Shown: positions 9,746 through 23,859, counted from the stretch's first letter. The stretch is DNA of 64,000 nt from Euleptes europaea (GCF_029931775.1 NC_079312.1:10485821-10549820), one strand, 5' to 3'. The notes: generated from the sequence alone by a model not told the origin. Translations and numbers: made by a program.

Positions 9746-11118
9746 AGAGGGCTCTGATTGGGAGAGATAGATCTCCAGTTAGGTTCCTGCTAGCTAATCC
9801 CTGGGGCTCCTGTTTTTTTCTCTGTCCTTTCTATTTTGATGCAGAGTGGTTCTTCCACAGTCCTTTTTTTGAGTGACTAAAGGAGGAATGGCCCACTATT
9901 TAATATCATGAACAAAGATGGATTGTGTGTGTGTGAGGGGGAATCCCTTCTCTCATCCCAGCTGAGCACTTAAGGGAATATATATCTGGAAGATTGGAAG
10001 AAAAAGGAAGTTAACTTTGTCTTCCCAAAATCATCCTAAAACTAGCAGCCAAGTTTCCAGAGGAGGTAGGCCTGCCACAAAAAGATAGGCAGGCAGGTCC
10101 CTTTATTGATACAGACTCGACCCCACCCGCTCACTCCCTTCGCCAACCCCAAAGCTTGCTGCATTCGCAGTATTGCTTTGTAGAGGAAAAACCACTGTGC
10201 CCTCCGTGAGTTAACGCCTGAAGTTTTGTTTAGCTAAGTTATATTTTTGTCCTGAAATTGTATTTTCAATGCAATTCCCTCCTCGTAATGCTTCCTGTAC
10301 AGGATGATTCTACTGTCAATCGTGCTCAAGAAGACCTCTTCACTGGCAAGGTTATCCTGGCCCAGGTGACCTCCCAAGAAACCCCACCCAGTTTCCAGTT
10401 AGTATAGATGGGAACCCACCCCTTCTCACTACGCTTCCCAATCCCATAGTTCGCTGCAATTACCATATTATATTACTAGACGTATGCTTGCAATTTACAA
10501 TGCTAATTTTCATAGTGATTGAGCAGCTCTGCCTAGGAATGCCATCCTCCAGGTGAGGCCTGGAGATCACCCTGAATTATTTCCAGACTACACAGATCAC
10601 TATCCCTGGAGAAAATGGCTTATATGGAAGGTGGACTCTATGCCTTAAGGCATAGGACTCTGACAGAAGAGTTGGAGCAAGACTGTACTAAGGAACAGCC
10701 TGAGAGATCATTCTTTCCTGGCAAACTGCAGGCAAAATTAGATGTACAACAAATGCCATACCCCACTTTCTTCCATGTGGGGCCCGAAGTGGCTTAAACT
10801 GTTATTTTCTCCATTCTGTCCTCCCCACAACCCTGTGAGGTAGGTTAGGCTAAGAACGTGAGCCGGGCCCACACTCAGCCAGCAGCTTTCATTGGTAAAG
10901 TGGGCATTTGGCCCTGGACCTCCAAGATACTGGTCAGACAGTCTACCCACTAAACTTAACTGGCTCCAATAACTGAGGGCCTTTTTTAAACCCTCCCCAC
11001 CCATGTTTTTTCATAGAGTAGAGATTTTCCACCCTCATGTCTCTACTACTGGCGCTTTCTTGGCTTCTCATGAATAAACCTTTTCTTCCTTGGCAAATAG
11101 CGGAGGGATGTTCTAGAG
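9746..11118. other. Duplicated intron/intergenic DNA after KRAB exon 1
   Basis: Collinear with 29,930-30,960 (shared ATCATCCTAAAACT, AGGTAGGCCTGCCA, GACCCCACCCGCTC). A short AGGGTTGCC-type repeat remnant lies near 10,550-10,640. At 10,980-11,110 the sequence resembles 41,000-41,110. No finger exon or other gene is seen. Confidence 0.5.
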
Positions 11119-11608
11119 CAGTGGTCCTCAACCTTTTTCTGACTGCGGCCCTCTTCTGACCTTGGTTCCTTCCTGTGGCCCCCCCGTCCTACCGGTAGAA
11201 AGGGAGCTATTTAAATGTTTTGTTTGTAAATAGCCAAGGAACAAAGGAGCGTAAACAGCCACACAAAATGCACACATGCAGTTCTTATTGGAAAACTGAA
11301 ATGTACCAAAAAAAATACCCCCCAAGAAAGGAAATACAACACGCTAATAAGCAACAATGTTCACGTTTAAGGGAGATAAAAGCTTCTACCACTGTTGCAC
11401 AAGATTACAGCGATACAAAAATCCACAGTTGCCAACGATGCATAGAAGGGCAATGAAGGAAGTCATGCGTTAGGTTTTCATGTGTTTCTGTTTTCTTCCC
11501 TTCTCACTTCCCACCGTGGCCCCCATTTATGCAATTTTCACCTGTGGCCCCCTTGGAATATCCTGGAGGTGCCCGGAGAGCCATATGGCCCCAAGTTGAG
11601 AACCGCTG
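11119..11608. mobile_element. hAT non-autonomous element with 8-bp target repeat
   Basis: Terminal inverted repeats CAGTGGTCCTCAACC and AAGTTGAGAACCGCTG, flanked by a perfect 8-bp repeat TTCTAGAG (11,111-11,118 and 11,609-11,616). Length 490 bp, no transposase. Ends and target length are those of Charlie-like hAT elements. Confidence 0.88.
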
Positions 11609-11860
11609 TTCTAGAGCCACTCTTTGCCAGGACTCTCTGATTCAATTCCATTTTTGGCACTGCAAATCGCATTATCATCCTGAGACCCCTGGCTTTCTTT
11701 TCTGATGAGTTAGGCCTTCCACCATCCTCCGTAGCTTCCAGTGGCCGGGGGTGGGGTCTGGGGATTAGGTGGTCCAGAATTTTCCAATTCCTTCCATCTT
11801 TGTCATGGCTTTTTTGGGGGGGGCACTCACTATTGCTCTATCCTCTGTTCCACTCTGGTA

Positions 11861-12252
11861 TAGGAAGAAAATAGATTCCTTTGAAATGTGGTGTTGGAGG
11901 AGAGTGTTACGGATCCCGTGGACTGCCAAAAATCAAATCCGTGGGTTATGGATCAAATCAAGCCTGAACTGACCCTAGAAGCTAAAATGACTAAACTGAG
12001 GCTGTCGTATTTTGCTCACGTCATGAGACGACAAGAGTCACTGGAAAAGACAGTCATGCTAGGAAAAGTTGAGGGCAGCAGGAAAAGAGGAAGACCCAAC
12101 AAGAGATGGATTGACTCAACAAAGGAAGCCACAGCCTTCAATTTGCAAGATCTGAGCAAGGCTGTCAAAGATAGGACATTTTGGAGGACTTTCATTCATA
12201 GGGTCGCCATGAGTCGGAAGCGACTTGACGGCACTTAACACACACACACACA
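11861..12252 (+). mobile_element. BovB LINE 3' end
   Basis: The C-terminal reverse-transcriptase codons and tail are shared with 5,661-6,222. The reading changes frame near 11,930, so this copy is damaged. It ends in the ACTTAACAC tail and a CA-repeat just upstream of module 2. Confidence 0.88.
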
Positions 12253-12501
12253 TAAGCCTTCCCCTCAATGACAAGATGTTCTTAGGGTAAGAAGTGTACA
12301 GATTTTGGGTCACTGCTGTGAGGTAAGTTTTGTATTGAGCTTGAAGAGGACAGAAATCACTGAAGCAGGGGGTTTCAGAAAACAGCAGATTTAAAAAATT
12401 GATAATGCTTCCCCACCAGTGACAAATGAACAACGAAACCTTTTCTTCCACTTTCCCAAATACTTTGGGTTTTTTAGTCATTTTGGGTTTTGTTGCAGGT
12501 G

Positions 12502-12520
12502 ACCACATTTCCCAGAAGGG
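12502..12520 (+). promoter_or_regulatory. ZNF143-like promoter motif, module 2, one mismatch
   Basis: ACCACATTTCCCAGAAGGG occupies the position of the ACTACATTTCCC motif in modules 1 and 3 but has lost the T of ACTACA. It is followed by the same AGTCA(G/A)CCCTGCCTTTC block. Confidence 0.45.
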
Positions 12521-12559
12521 CTTGCAAGCACCAGAGAAGTCAGCCCTGCCTTTCCTAGG

Positions 12560-12689
12560 TATTCATGGGTTGGTTTGTCCAGGAGATGCTGGAGGAAGTG
12601 TATGGAATAAGCAGTTCCACGGGGCCTCTCTTCTTTCTCATTTCCTCCAGCTGGAGGGAGAATTTGGCTCTTGCACCTCTGCAGGAAAG
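12560..12689 (+). other. First exon, module 2 (start codon unclear)
   Basis: Homologous to the first coding exon of modules 1 and 3. It ends at the matching AAAG|GTGAG donor (12,690) and keeps the same frame near the end (LEGEFGSCTSAGK). The region aligned with the MES start of modules 1 and 3 here reads VWNKQFHGAS, without an in-frame ATG. The nearest in-frame ATG (12,426) lies upstream of the promoter motif. Either translation starts elsewhere, or this is a non-coding or decayed exon. The left border is approximate. Confidence 0.45.
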
Positions 12690-13715
12690 GTGAGTTGAGG
12701 ATTTCATCAACAGCTTGAATAGGGGAGGGGAGAGGAAGTCTGTGTGAATGGGACTGAAAGAGAAAGAGGGAGCTCCGAGAGAGCGGCTGCCTGGGCAGGA
12801 TTTGTGCGGTGATGGGTGGCGGTTGCATGCATTTTCACTCTCTTGAATATGTTCCATGCAACCAGCCTGGGTTTATTTTATTGTTAATACCTGGATCAGA
12901 CCCCTGGTCTGATCCAGCAGGGATCATTGTCTGTTCTTTCTGGCCTCCGTAGGTTGCTACCCTCATAATTTTGCTTTTTGAACACTCCTCAGACTAACAC
13001 CCAAAGAGGCGTTTGGCCATATTTTACTCCTATAGTGGAATTATTTTAAGTACCAACTGAGATTCCCATGAGCATTATCCTCAAGAAGACCTCTGAATTG
13101 GCAACTGGTCTGAAGGTTTGTTTTGTGACGGAGGGGATTTAATTCACCCTCCCTTTCTGTGCTGCCCTCCACCTTCCTGGCTTCTTGCAAGTGAACCTTT
13201 GCTTCCATTCTTAAAAACATAGGGGTGTTCTGCAGGTAATCTGGGCCAGGATATTGTGGTTTCCATCATTTCTGACATCACAACTCCCCCAAGCATCCTG
13301 AATCTCATGCTGATTTTTGTCGGACTACAGAAACCAAGTTTACAGAATGTCAAGTGTTAAGAAAGAATTGGTACGAAATGTTTTTTAGGTGGTACATCAC
13401 ACCTAAAAATATAGCAAAAGACAACACAGCTTTAATGGGAAATGTTGGACATGTCATAACACAGATTTAATATTTTATCATATGTGGTGGACATGTAAGA
13501 AAGCCAGAAAATATTGGATAACGATACAGGATGAAATGTAAAAGATATTAAAAGTTAAGTTTGCGTTGGATCTGAAAACCATGTTGTTAAATATTTTGTC
13601 AAGCAATATTTCAAAAACATATAACTAACTATTTAAGTACATGGTGACAGCGAGAAGAGTGGTATATGCAGCAAAATGGAAACCAGAACAATACCCAGAT
13701 TTAGAAGAATTAGAA

Positions 13716-14013
13716 GAGTTGGCTTTTATACCCTGCTTTTCTCTACCAAAAGGAGTTTCAAAGCAGCTTACAATCACCTTTCCTTTCCCCCCTCCCCCCC
13801 CACAACAGACACCTTGTGAGGTAGGTGAGGCTGAGAGAGTTCCGAGAGAACTGTGACTAGCTTAAGGTCACCCAGCAGGCTGCATGGGGAGGAATGGGGA
13901 ATTTAACCCAGTTCTCTGGATAAGAGTCCATCGCTCATGTGGAGAAGTGGGGAAACAAACCTGATTCTTCATATTAGCGTCCTCCACTCTTAACCACCAC
14001 ACCACACTGGGGG
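13716..14013 (-). mobile_element. tRNA-derived SINE (GTGTAGTGGTTAAGAG type)
   Basis: Read on the minus strand: head AGTGTGGTGTGGTGGTTAAG, a degenerate B box, the GTCACAGTTCTCTC body, and a tail ending ATAAAAGCCAACTC. It is nested in the L1, and its head is cut by the inverted-repeat element that follows. Confidence 0.8.
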
Positions 14014-14275
14014 TTACCGCACTTGTATTCCCAGCGATGTATTAAGAGTTTGAAAATGTTATAAAAAACACTGTTTGCACTTTCTGTGTATTCCCACCAA
14101 TGTATTAAGAGTTTGAAAACGTTATAAAAAATACTGTTTGCACTTTGTTTGGCCCCTTTAGCTGTGAAGACGTCTTCCAACCATTTATAAGCCGTGGTAT
14201 CCAAAAACCCTTTTAAAGCGATATTTTTAACATTTTCAAACTCTTAATACATCGCTGGGAATACAAAGTTCTGTA
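14011..14275. mobile_element. Non-autonomous inverted-repeat DNA element
   Basis: The ends are GGGGGTTACCGCACTTGTAT and its near complement ending GTAACCCCC. About 45 bp pair, including CCCAGCGATGTATTAAGAG. The left terminal segment is repeated in tandem inside the element (14,090-14,140). The element splits the adjacent SINE head; a CTGG repeat flanks it. Superfamily not determined. Confidence 0.65.
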
Positions 14276-15001
14276 ACCCCCTCTGGCCCTCAATGGATTA
14301 ATAAATGAACAGAGTATGCAACTATATACATAACAGATCAATTTCAAAAATTAAGGACAAATTGAAATTTTAAAAATTATATAGCTAAAATTTACAGCAG
14401 AATTAAATCAAATTAAAACAGAATAAGAAAGATCCAGTAATAAATATGTTATCAGTTATGGGGGGAAGTTGAGAAGAAAGAGTAATGTAATTTAAAAATG
14501 TTGATAACTGAGTTGTAATTTTGAATGGCAAGCTCCATGCATATTGTTATATTATGTGTATGCATTAATGTTGGTATTTTTTTGTCTGTGTGTGAAAAAT
14601 AAAACTTTAAAATTAAAAAAAGAATATTCCCTCCCCCACTTAATGATTTTAATGCAGGATGTTTATCTTTGCCGTATACTATTGCTTTTATGTGAAATCC
14701 CAAAATCTGTGGAGAGGATGCAGCGGCTTACTTGCAGTTGAAGGGTGTGTGTTGTACAAGCTGCAACCATTCCACAACCCCCAAATATCTGGAAAGGTCT
14801 CTGAGGCGGCAGGTTCCTGCAGGGTGTTTTACACCCTGCACCTCTAACCCGCCAAGCCCCAAGGATCACACGGCCTGGAGTGAACAGGCCTTGGGTTTGT
14901 GAGGAAATAATAGAACAAAAGACACCATGGACTTAGTTAGGCCAGTTTATGTTTACAGAGCTGGGGGCAAGGTTTAGAGTAACACAGACTGCCTCTGCAG
15001 A

Positions 15002-15225
15002 CACATGAACACATGATGCTGCCTTATACTGAATCAGACCCTTGGTCCATCAAAGTCAGTATTGTCTACTCAGATTGGCAGCAGCTCTCCAGGGTCTCAG
15101 GCAGAGGTATTTCACATCACCTACCTGCCTAGTCCATTTAACTGGAGATGCCGGGGATTGAACCTTGGACCTTCTGCATGCCAAGCGAATGCCACTGCAT
15201 GCCACTGAGCCACGGCCCCACCCCA
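15002..15225 (-). mobile_element. tRNA-derived SINE with LINE-like tail
   Basis: This is the minus-strand relative of the SINE at 9,358-9,548 (CATGAACACATGATGCTGCC tail; head complement GAGCCACGGCCCC). Confidence 0.8.
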
Positions 15226-15592
15226 AGCAGAATCCTTCTCTGGAGACATAATTTCTGTGTATTTCTGGGTTTAAATGTGCAAGATAGTACAGTAAACTGT
15301 GGTAGTATAGTAAACAGTGGTAGACAGTCAATTAGGGTATCTTTTGAACATTTGATTGGACTCAACCAAGAGAAGCTCAGTTCTTTGCAATTTTCTGAAT
15401 TTGTATTTCTATGAGACGGTCAATATACTGTTAAGTGTCAGAGGCTGAAAACAATTAATGCCGTTTTCCTTGCCATTGGTTTGATGAACTTCATTTGTTT
15501 AATCAACAAATGTCCGATGGAATCCTTTTTTCTTTCTTGAGTGCTCAGGGACAGGATTTGATGATTAATAGGGACACGTTTTCCTCTTCCAG

Positions 15593-15722
15593 AGATCCCC
15601 AGTGTGCTTTGAGGAGGTAGCCGTGTTCTTCACATGGGAAGAATGGACTCTCCTGGATCCAGGCCAAAGGAAACTCTACTGGGAAGTGATGAAGGAAAAT
15701 TACGAGACGGTGGCCTCTCTGG
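15593..15722 (+). CDS. KRAB-A exon, module 2
   Basis: A 130-bp exon between CTTCCAG (ending 15,592) and a GG|GTAAGG donor (15,723). It encodes [33 protein letters not shown] and [11 protein letters not shown], an intact KRAB A box. The single extra 3' base (G) joins TTGCAGATGTC at the start of the finger exon (17,435) to give VADVREM in frame, so KRAB A is followed directly by the finger exon without a B box. Joining the first exon of module 2 also keeps frame, but that exon lacks an obvious ATG; exon 1 of module 1 would supply one. Confidence 0.85.
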
Positions 15723-16157
15723 GTAAGGACCTTTTCCCCTTTTATTGTGAACATGGAAGAGAAGGGAGGGGGTGGCACGGCATCTGTGCAGCCACTCATT
15801 TCCCACCGTACCCCCTTCCCCACACTATTACTTTTTTCCTTCCTCCGTTTCCGCACCCTTCCTTTTGTTCATCTTTCCTTCCCACACACCCACCAACCTA
15901 CCTTTATTTCTTCCCATCTTCAGCTTTCCTTCCCGCTGGTAGCCTCTACCTGGGAGAAATCTGGTCTGGTAATCTGTCTGCCTAGCCGCTAGAGTGGGCC
16001 CTGCTGCATGATCCTGGTCTGGCAGGGCCCAGTTCCTCAGCGGGGAACTCCTAGGATTTGTGGAGAGTCCCTTATTATCCCTTTTATCTCCCTCCCTGCA
16101 CCGTCTGTCTCCTCCTGGCAGCCTCCACATGCTCGGTTTTCCATGTTTCCCTCTCTA

Positions 16158-16490
16158 GCATGGTGTAGTGGTGGTTTGGAGTAGTGGTCTCTAATATAGT
16201 TAAGAGTGGTGGTTTGGAGCGGTGGACTCTTAAGCTGGAGAACCGTGTTTGATCCCCTACTACTCCACATGAGCGGTGGAGGCTAATCTGGTGAACTGGA
16301 TTTGTTTCCCCACTCCTACACATGAAGCCGGCTGGGTGACCTTGGGCTAGTCACAGCTCTTAGAGCTCTCTCAGCCCCACCTACCTCACAGGGTGTCTGT
16401 TGTGGGGAGGGGAAGGTGATTGTAAGCCAGTTTGAGTCTTCCTTAAGAGGTCGGCATATAAAAACCAACTCTTTTTCTTCTACTACTATA
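16158..16490 (+). mobile_element. tRNA-derived SINE (GTGTAGTGG type)
   Basis: Head GCATGGTGTAGTGG with an internal duplication, B-box-like GTTTGATCCCC, body GTGACCTTGGGCTAGTCACA, tail GGCATATAAAAACCAACTC. It lies in the intron between KRAB exon 2 and the finger exon. Confidence 0.85.
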
Positions 16491-16497
16491 CATCCAC

Positions 16498-16570
16498 CCA
16501 TCTTTTAACAGCCCCCCATGTTCAGCTATATTGAGGATTTATTTGCTTTATACTCCCATCTTTTTTTTCC
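16498..16570. other. Empty site matching the chromovirus insertion
   Basis: The sequence TTTTAACAGCCCCCCATGTT and the following TCAGCTATATTGA are continuous here. In the duplicate intron at 41.76/48.35 kb the same sequence is split by the chromovirus, with GCCCC on both sides. This is the pre-insertion state. Confidence 0.85.
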
Positions 16571-17370
16571 CCAGTAGTGGTTCAAAGCAGCTTCCATATT
16601 TCTCTGCTCCTGCATTTTATCCTCACAACAACTCTGTGGAGTAAGTTAGGCTGTATGTGTGTGATTGGCCCAAAGTCTCCCAGTGATCTTCTAGAGCAGA
16701 ATGGGAATTTGAATCTGAGTCTTCCAGACCCTATTCTGAAATTCTAACTACTCTGCCACACTGACATTCACGGTGTGGCTGCTGTGGAACAGTAGCGAGC
16801 AGCCAGACCTGAGTGATTCAAGCACGTTGTGTGCTGTAAAGTTGTCTGGCTTTGACAGTCGCCTGCCTTTGCCCTGAACTGACAGAAATCAAGGCTTGAG
16901 GGCTGACAGTACTCTGTAGAGGCCTAGAAATGGCCAATGAAGACATTTGTTTCTCATGTCACAGTCATTGCTTCTATTATTTTGGGCTGTAATAATCCCC
17001 AATGTACTTCCTTTTCAGATTTTCTGCAAGCCTGGGTCATATTCCAGGTTTCTAGAAAGCTCTACCTTAGCTGTCCATGTCTCTGATCTCTAGATTTATT
17101 TCAGTAAAATTCAAGATTTCCAAAAAGCGTTTATTTTCCTATTCTGTTTCTTTGTGTTCTCTGAATAAACACCAGAAAACATATGTAGTCTCATATGTAG
17201 TCTTCATGTAGTCTCAAGAGCAGCTTTCTGCAACAGAAGCAAGAAATCCCTTCCCTATTCCTTTGGTCATCCACTTCTCCTTTTCTAAGACATCCTGGCA
17301 TGTGGTTAAATCTTGCTGAGGATTTTCCAGGCCCCAGACCTTCATTGTAGAAAATACCATTGACCACTGA

Positions 17371-19811
<2,441 letters not shown>

Positions 19812-20041
19812 TGAAGTGACTGACCTGACAATATGTATCCCTGACCTCTTTTATGGTAGCTACCCTTGACAAGACCCATCTCTGTGCCTGTTTCCCTCCT
19901 TTCTTTCTATTCCCCTCTCCTTTTCCTCAACCAAATATATGTTGCGCCCTGTTGAGCAAACCCTACATATTTTTCTCTAAATTTTTCTTATGTTTCTCTG
20001 TAAAACCCTATTATCTTAATGGCTCATTCATCAAGGCGGTG

Positions 20042-20440
20042 ATAGAATCATAGAGTTGGAAGGGACCACCAGGGTCATCTAGTCCAACCCCCTGTACAAT
20101 GCAGGAAATTAACAACTCCCTCCCCCCCCACATCCCCAGTGACCCCAACCCTCCCCCCGCCATGCAGGATCCCACAATCAAAGCACTCCCGACAGATGGC
20201 CATCCAGCCTCTGCTTAAAGACCTCCAAAGATGGGGACTCCACCACCCTCCGAGGCAGTGCATTCCACTCACCGTCAGAAAGTTCTTCCTAATGTTTAGG
20301 CGGAATCGCTTTTCTATTAGTTTAAATCCATTACTCCGTGTCCTAGTCTCTGGAGCAACAGAGAACAAGCTAGTTCCCTCATCAACATGACATCCCTTCA
20401 AATATTTAAACATGGCTATCATGTCTCCCCTCATATTAAT
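20042..20440 (-). mobile_element. CR1 LINE 3' end
   Basis: On the minus strand it ends with the CR1 terminus (complement of ATAGAATCATAGAGTTGGAA). Inside are GGGGACATGATAGCC-like and frame-broken C-terminal sequences. It interrupts 3' flanking DNA that is continuous in the duplicate at 51.26 kb. Confidence 0.85.
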
Positions 20441-20559
20441 ACCTCATATTACCTCTTACAAAATGGAAGAGTGTGTTAATTTTCCATCAGGAAGTTAGAA
20501 TAATCTGGGACAGTGTCATATTTTGGATTAAATTTCATGGAAAGCTGGTCTATCAATGG

Positions 20560-20790
20560 CTACTAGCCACAGTGACTAAAATGAACCGCCATGTTCAGAG
20601 GCAGTCAACATCTGAATACCAGTGCCAGGAGGCAACATCAGGAAAAGGCCTCGGCCTCTTTGCTTTGTTGCTGGCCTTCCAGGCGAACTGTTTGGCCACT
20701 GTGTGAGATGGTTTGCTGGACCAGATGGACCACTGGTTTGATCCAGCAGGGCTTCCCTGAATGTCTTACTTTCCTAAATATCTGTCCTCG
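20560..20790 (+). mobile_element. L2/CR1-clade LINE 3' tail
   Basis: Ends with CACTGTGTGAGATGG, GGTTTGATCCAGCAGGGC and a decayed TTCTTATGTT-type tail. The duplicate lies at 51,372-51,610, so the insertion predates the locus duplication. Confidence 0.65.
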
Positions 20791-20864
20791 CCTTGAAAGA
20801 CCAACGGTCAGCGGTCTTCTTCTGTATCCATTAGGGCTACATTATCCCTTTGTAAGAAAAAGAA

Positions 20865-21660
20865 AGTGCCAAAGCAGGACTACAGCTGAGCAGCAAGAAG
20901 ACAAAAGTAATCACTACTGGGGAATTAGTCAACTTTAAGGTTGATGATGACGAAATTAAAATTGTTCAAGACTTTCTATCCCTTGGCTCCATCATCAACC
21001 AAAAGGGTGACTGCAGCCCAGAAGTCAGAAGGGGATTGAGACTGGGGAGAGCAGCCATAAAGGAGCTAGAAAATATTCTTAAGTGTAAGGATGTGTCACT
21101 GTCAACCAAAATCAAGCAAATTCATGCCATAGAATTCCCTGTTACTTGGTATGGGTATCAAAGATGGCCAATGAAGAAAGCTGACAGAGATTGCTTTGAA
21201 ATGTGATGTTGGAGGAGAGTTTTGCAGATACTGTGGACCACCAAAAAGAAGACGAGTTGGTTTTTATACCCACTTTTTCTCTGCCGTATGGAGTCTTAAA
21301 CCTTCCCCTTTCACCCCCCACAACAGGCACCTTGTGAGGCAAGTGGGACTGACAGAGATCTGAGAAAACTGTGACTAGCCCATGGTCTCTCATCAGGCTT
21401 CATATGGAGGAGTGGAGAATCCAATCTGGTTCTCCAGATTAGAGTCGGTCACTCATGTGGAGGAGCAATCAAAGCCAGTTCTCCAGATTAGAATCCGCAG
21501 TTCTTAACCACTATACCCCACTCTAGGTTCTACATCAAATCAAGCCTGAACTGTCCCTAGAAGCTAAAGTGACTAAACTGTGGCTATCATACTTTGGTCA
21601 CTTTATGGGAAGACAAGAGTCACCAGAAAAGTCAACAATGCTAGGAAAAATTGAAGGCAG
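20865..21660 (+). mobile_element. BovB LINE, old copy split by a SINE
   Basis: Bases 20,865-21,240 and 21,526-21,660 are BovB coding sequence (LGSIINQKGDCSPEVRRGLR; then KPELSLEAKVTKLWLSYFG) with several stops. A minus-strand SINE occupies 21,245-21,525. The same BovB with the same SINE at the same site recurs at 51,700-52,645, so both insertions predate the duplication. Confidence 0.85.
21245..21525 (-). mobile_element. tRNA-derived SINE nested in BovB
   Basis: Tail side GAGTTGGTTTTTATACCC, body GACTAGCCCATGGTCTC, head complement TTCTTAACCACTATACCCCA. One internal stretch is duplicated (TCTCCAGATTAGA twice). Confidence 0.8.
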
Positions 21661-23744
21661 TCTCTGACATACTTATGGTATTCTGTGAACATGTGCAGAA
21701 TTAATTCCATGTAGAGCTAGTACACATCATGCAAACTGAGCCACAAACTGCAGAGGTTTGTGTAATGTGTAAAGCCTGTGTAATGCTGACAGGCTGACAG
21801 AATTCTCTCAAGGTCAGCTCTATCAAGAGCTAACTAATAAGTCACTCTGTTCTTGTCCTTGAAGGGACAGAGCAGAGCACCTTTCCTTATCTATCAATAA
21901 GATGTGACTAAAATCACCTTTCTGACTCAGCTGCCAGATGTCAGAATCTCAAAAGCAGAACACTTTTGCCCTTCTCAAGGTCTCAAGATATCTTAATGTA
22001 CTAAGAGTGCATTAATAGCTTAAACTGTGCTTTTTATAGCTTTTTTTTTTTTTATAAATATTTTTATTGATTTCTGATATTAAATGGGGATACAGGAAAG
22101 GAAAAAGGGTAAGGGAGATTATTAACAAAAGGAAAATACATGTTTTTACCCCCTTAACAGGATTCAAATAGTCAACGTTTTTTAACATGTCATACTTTGT
22201 CTCCTTTATTTTCATAACGTCTAAGTAAAATTAGAAAAAAGAAAAGAGCAGAAAAAAATTTTTTATCGTTGTTTTATGGTTTGAATAAATTTGTAGAAAC
22301 TGTGCCATTTGTCTTTATTTGAATTTTGGGTATCTGGTTGTAAAAGTTCTGTTAGATGCGCCATTGTTATGAATTCATATGCTTTATCAATCCAGAGTTC
22401 AATTTTTGGTATTTTTTCTGTTTTCCACAGTGAGGCTAGGACTATTCTTGCCGCTGTTATTAGGTATTTTAATATAATCTGATGATCTTTACTGCATTCG
22501 ACTGGTACTTTACTTAGAAGAAAGAGTTTAGGGTCATATATAATAGGTTGGCCAATTATAGTTTCTATATTCTTATGGATTTTTTTCCAAAATTTTTGGA
22601 CTGATGTACATGTCCACCAACAGTGATAAAAAGTGCCTCTAGCTTTCCCACACTTCCAACACAAGCCTGATGTTGAGCTGTTCATGTTCTGGATGTCGCT
22701 CGGCGTTATGTACCACCTGTGTAACATTTTCAGCCAGTTTTCTTGAATTCCTTGGCATAAAGTAAATTTAAGGTTGGCACGGAATAGTTGTTCCCATTCG
22801 TCCGTTGTTATGATCTCTTTGAGATTTTCCATCCATTTGATTTGGCAAGATTTTATTTGTTCGTCTTCCGTGTCATATGTCAGTAACAATCGATAGATTT
22901 TGCCTAAAAGATGATCTGTTGGCTTGCTTATCAGCTGTTCGAAATCTGTTTTACCTTGTGCTTTTTATAGCTTGAAGGCATTAAAGTTCTCTCAAATATA
23001 TGAGTAATATGCTTTCTTGCTCTTCTGTAATCTCGCTCAAGGCTATGCAATTGACCAATGTAAACAATGTCACTTTGAAAGTGACAATGTAAACTATAAT
23101 TGTGTTTTATGAGTTATATAGTCAAATATTGTACTACAGATTTCTAAATGGTCTCATTTAATGCGTATTGTCCTAACGAAGAGGATGGTATAAAAATTAA
23201 GTATGTAACATGATCATGAAGATCAGAAATAAGTGTTTATACTTTAAGCTAAGTGGACTGAAAGGAAAGGAAGTCCATATATGAACATAAGGACATGAGC
23301 AGTTGCTACTAAGCCATTTCTGCACTGCTCCTGATATCTGATAGAGGGAATAAAAGGTGTCCCTCTTGATGGATAAGAAAGAGGGGATAAAAGATTTCTC
23401 TTCACTCTTAATGCGTCTAGAAACAGTATAAATACAGCCACAATACAGCCAGTACTTCAGAGTGTTATTGCTGGCAGACTGCAGCTTGATGTAACATTTC
23501 TCCATCTCAGAGGCCTGAGATGTAAAACATTGAAACTCTGATCCTTGCGAGGACAGCAGTTCTCTGAGGTATCTTGAAGTATCAAGATCTGGATATTTCA
23601 ACATATCTTACTTACAGTCTTCTTGTGAGACTGCTCTATTCCTAGAAGAGGATAGAGACCCTTAGAATTCCTATTCTTTGAATGGGAACCTAAGTGCAGT
23701 GATCTTTCCATATATTGGAACCCTGAGAGTCAGTGTCCTTCAGT
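21661..23744. other. Unassigned AT-rich DNA around an L1
   Basis: Apart from the L1 at 22,041-22,956, no gene is recognised. GGTATAAAAATTAAG near 23,188 and two AATAAAAG/GATAAAAG motifs (23,348 and 23,397) could belong to an old LTR, but no clear TG...CA ends with a target repeat were found. Confidence 0.35.
22041..22956 (-). mobile_element. L1 LINE 3' end with perfect target repeat
   Basis: The minus strand holds about 209 codons of the L1 ORF2 C-terminus, open throughout (MLHRWYITPSDIQNMN; CWKCGKARGTFYHCWWTC). The 3' end has an A-rich tail (T-run at 22,041-22,053 on the plus strand). It is flanked by the perfect 15-bp repeat TGTGCTTTTTATAGC (22,026-22,040 and 22,957-22,971). The open frame and exact repeat suggest a relatively young insertion. 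Confidence 0.92.
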
Positions 23745-23850
23745 GTTACTCCTCTGAAGATGCTGGCCACAGCTGCTGGCGAAACGTCAGGAAAGAAAAT
23801 ACCAAGACCACAGTTACACAGCCCGGATAACCTACGAGAACCAAAGAAAA
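23745..23850 (+). mobile_element. Penelope-like terminal repeat fragment, family 1
   Basis: Contains AGTCAGTGTCCTTCAGTG, the hammerhead-like core and CACAGTTACACAGCCCGGAT; it matches the complement of 26,400-26,560. Confidence 0.6.
23750..23792 (+). ncRNA. Hammerhead-ribozyme-like motif, family 1, intact-looking
   Basis: Stem I is TCCT (23,750-23,753) with AGGA (23,789-23,792). The core is CTGAAGA (23,754-23,760), then a stem II region closed near its base by GC/GC pairs, then GAAA-CGTC (23,781-23,788). Stem III is only AC/GT with no loop, so self-cleavage would need a dimer, as reported for Penelope hammerheads. One extra base separates CTGAAGA from stem II. Confidence 0.55.
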
Positions 23851-23859
23851 AAGGAAGCT

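Larger units (their letters stand above)
13340..14615 (+). mobile_element. L1 LINE 3' end, split by two later insertions
   Basis: Bases 13,340-13,715 encode fragments of the L1 ORF2 C-terminus ([27 protein letters not shown]) with stops. The 3' UTR resumes at about 14,285 and ends at an AATAAAACTTTAAAATTAAA tail near 14,615. A minus-strand SINE, itself carrying an inverted-repeat element, interrupts it. It lies in intron 1 of module 2. Confidence 0.7.

Noticed and set aside
12426-12698. 90-codon frame starting MNNETFSS as the true first exon of module 2
   Set aside because: Its ATG lies upstream of the promoter motif, so it would be outside the transcript if that motif marks the start; the equivalent in module 4 has the same problem.
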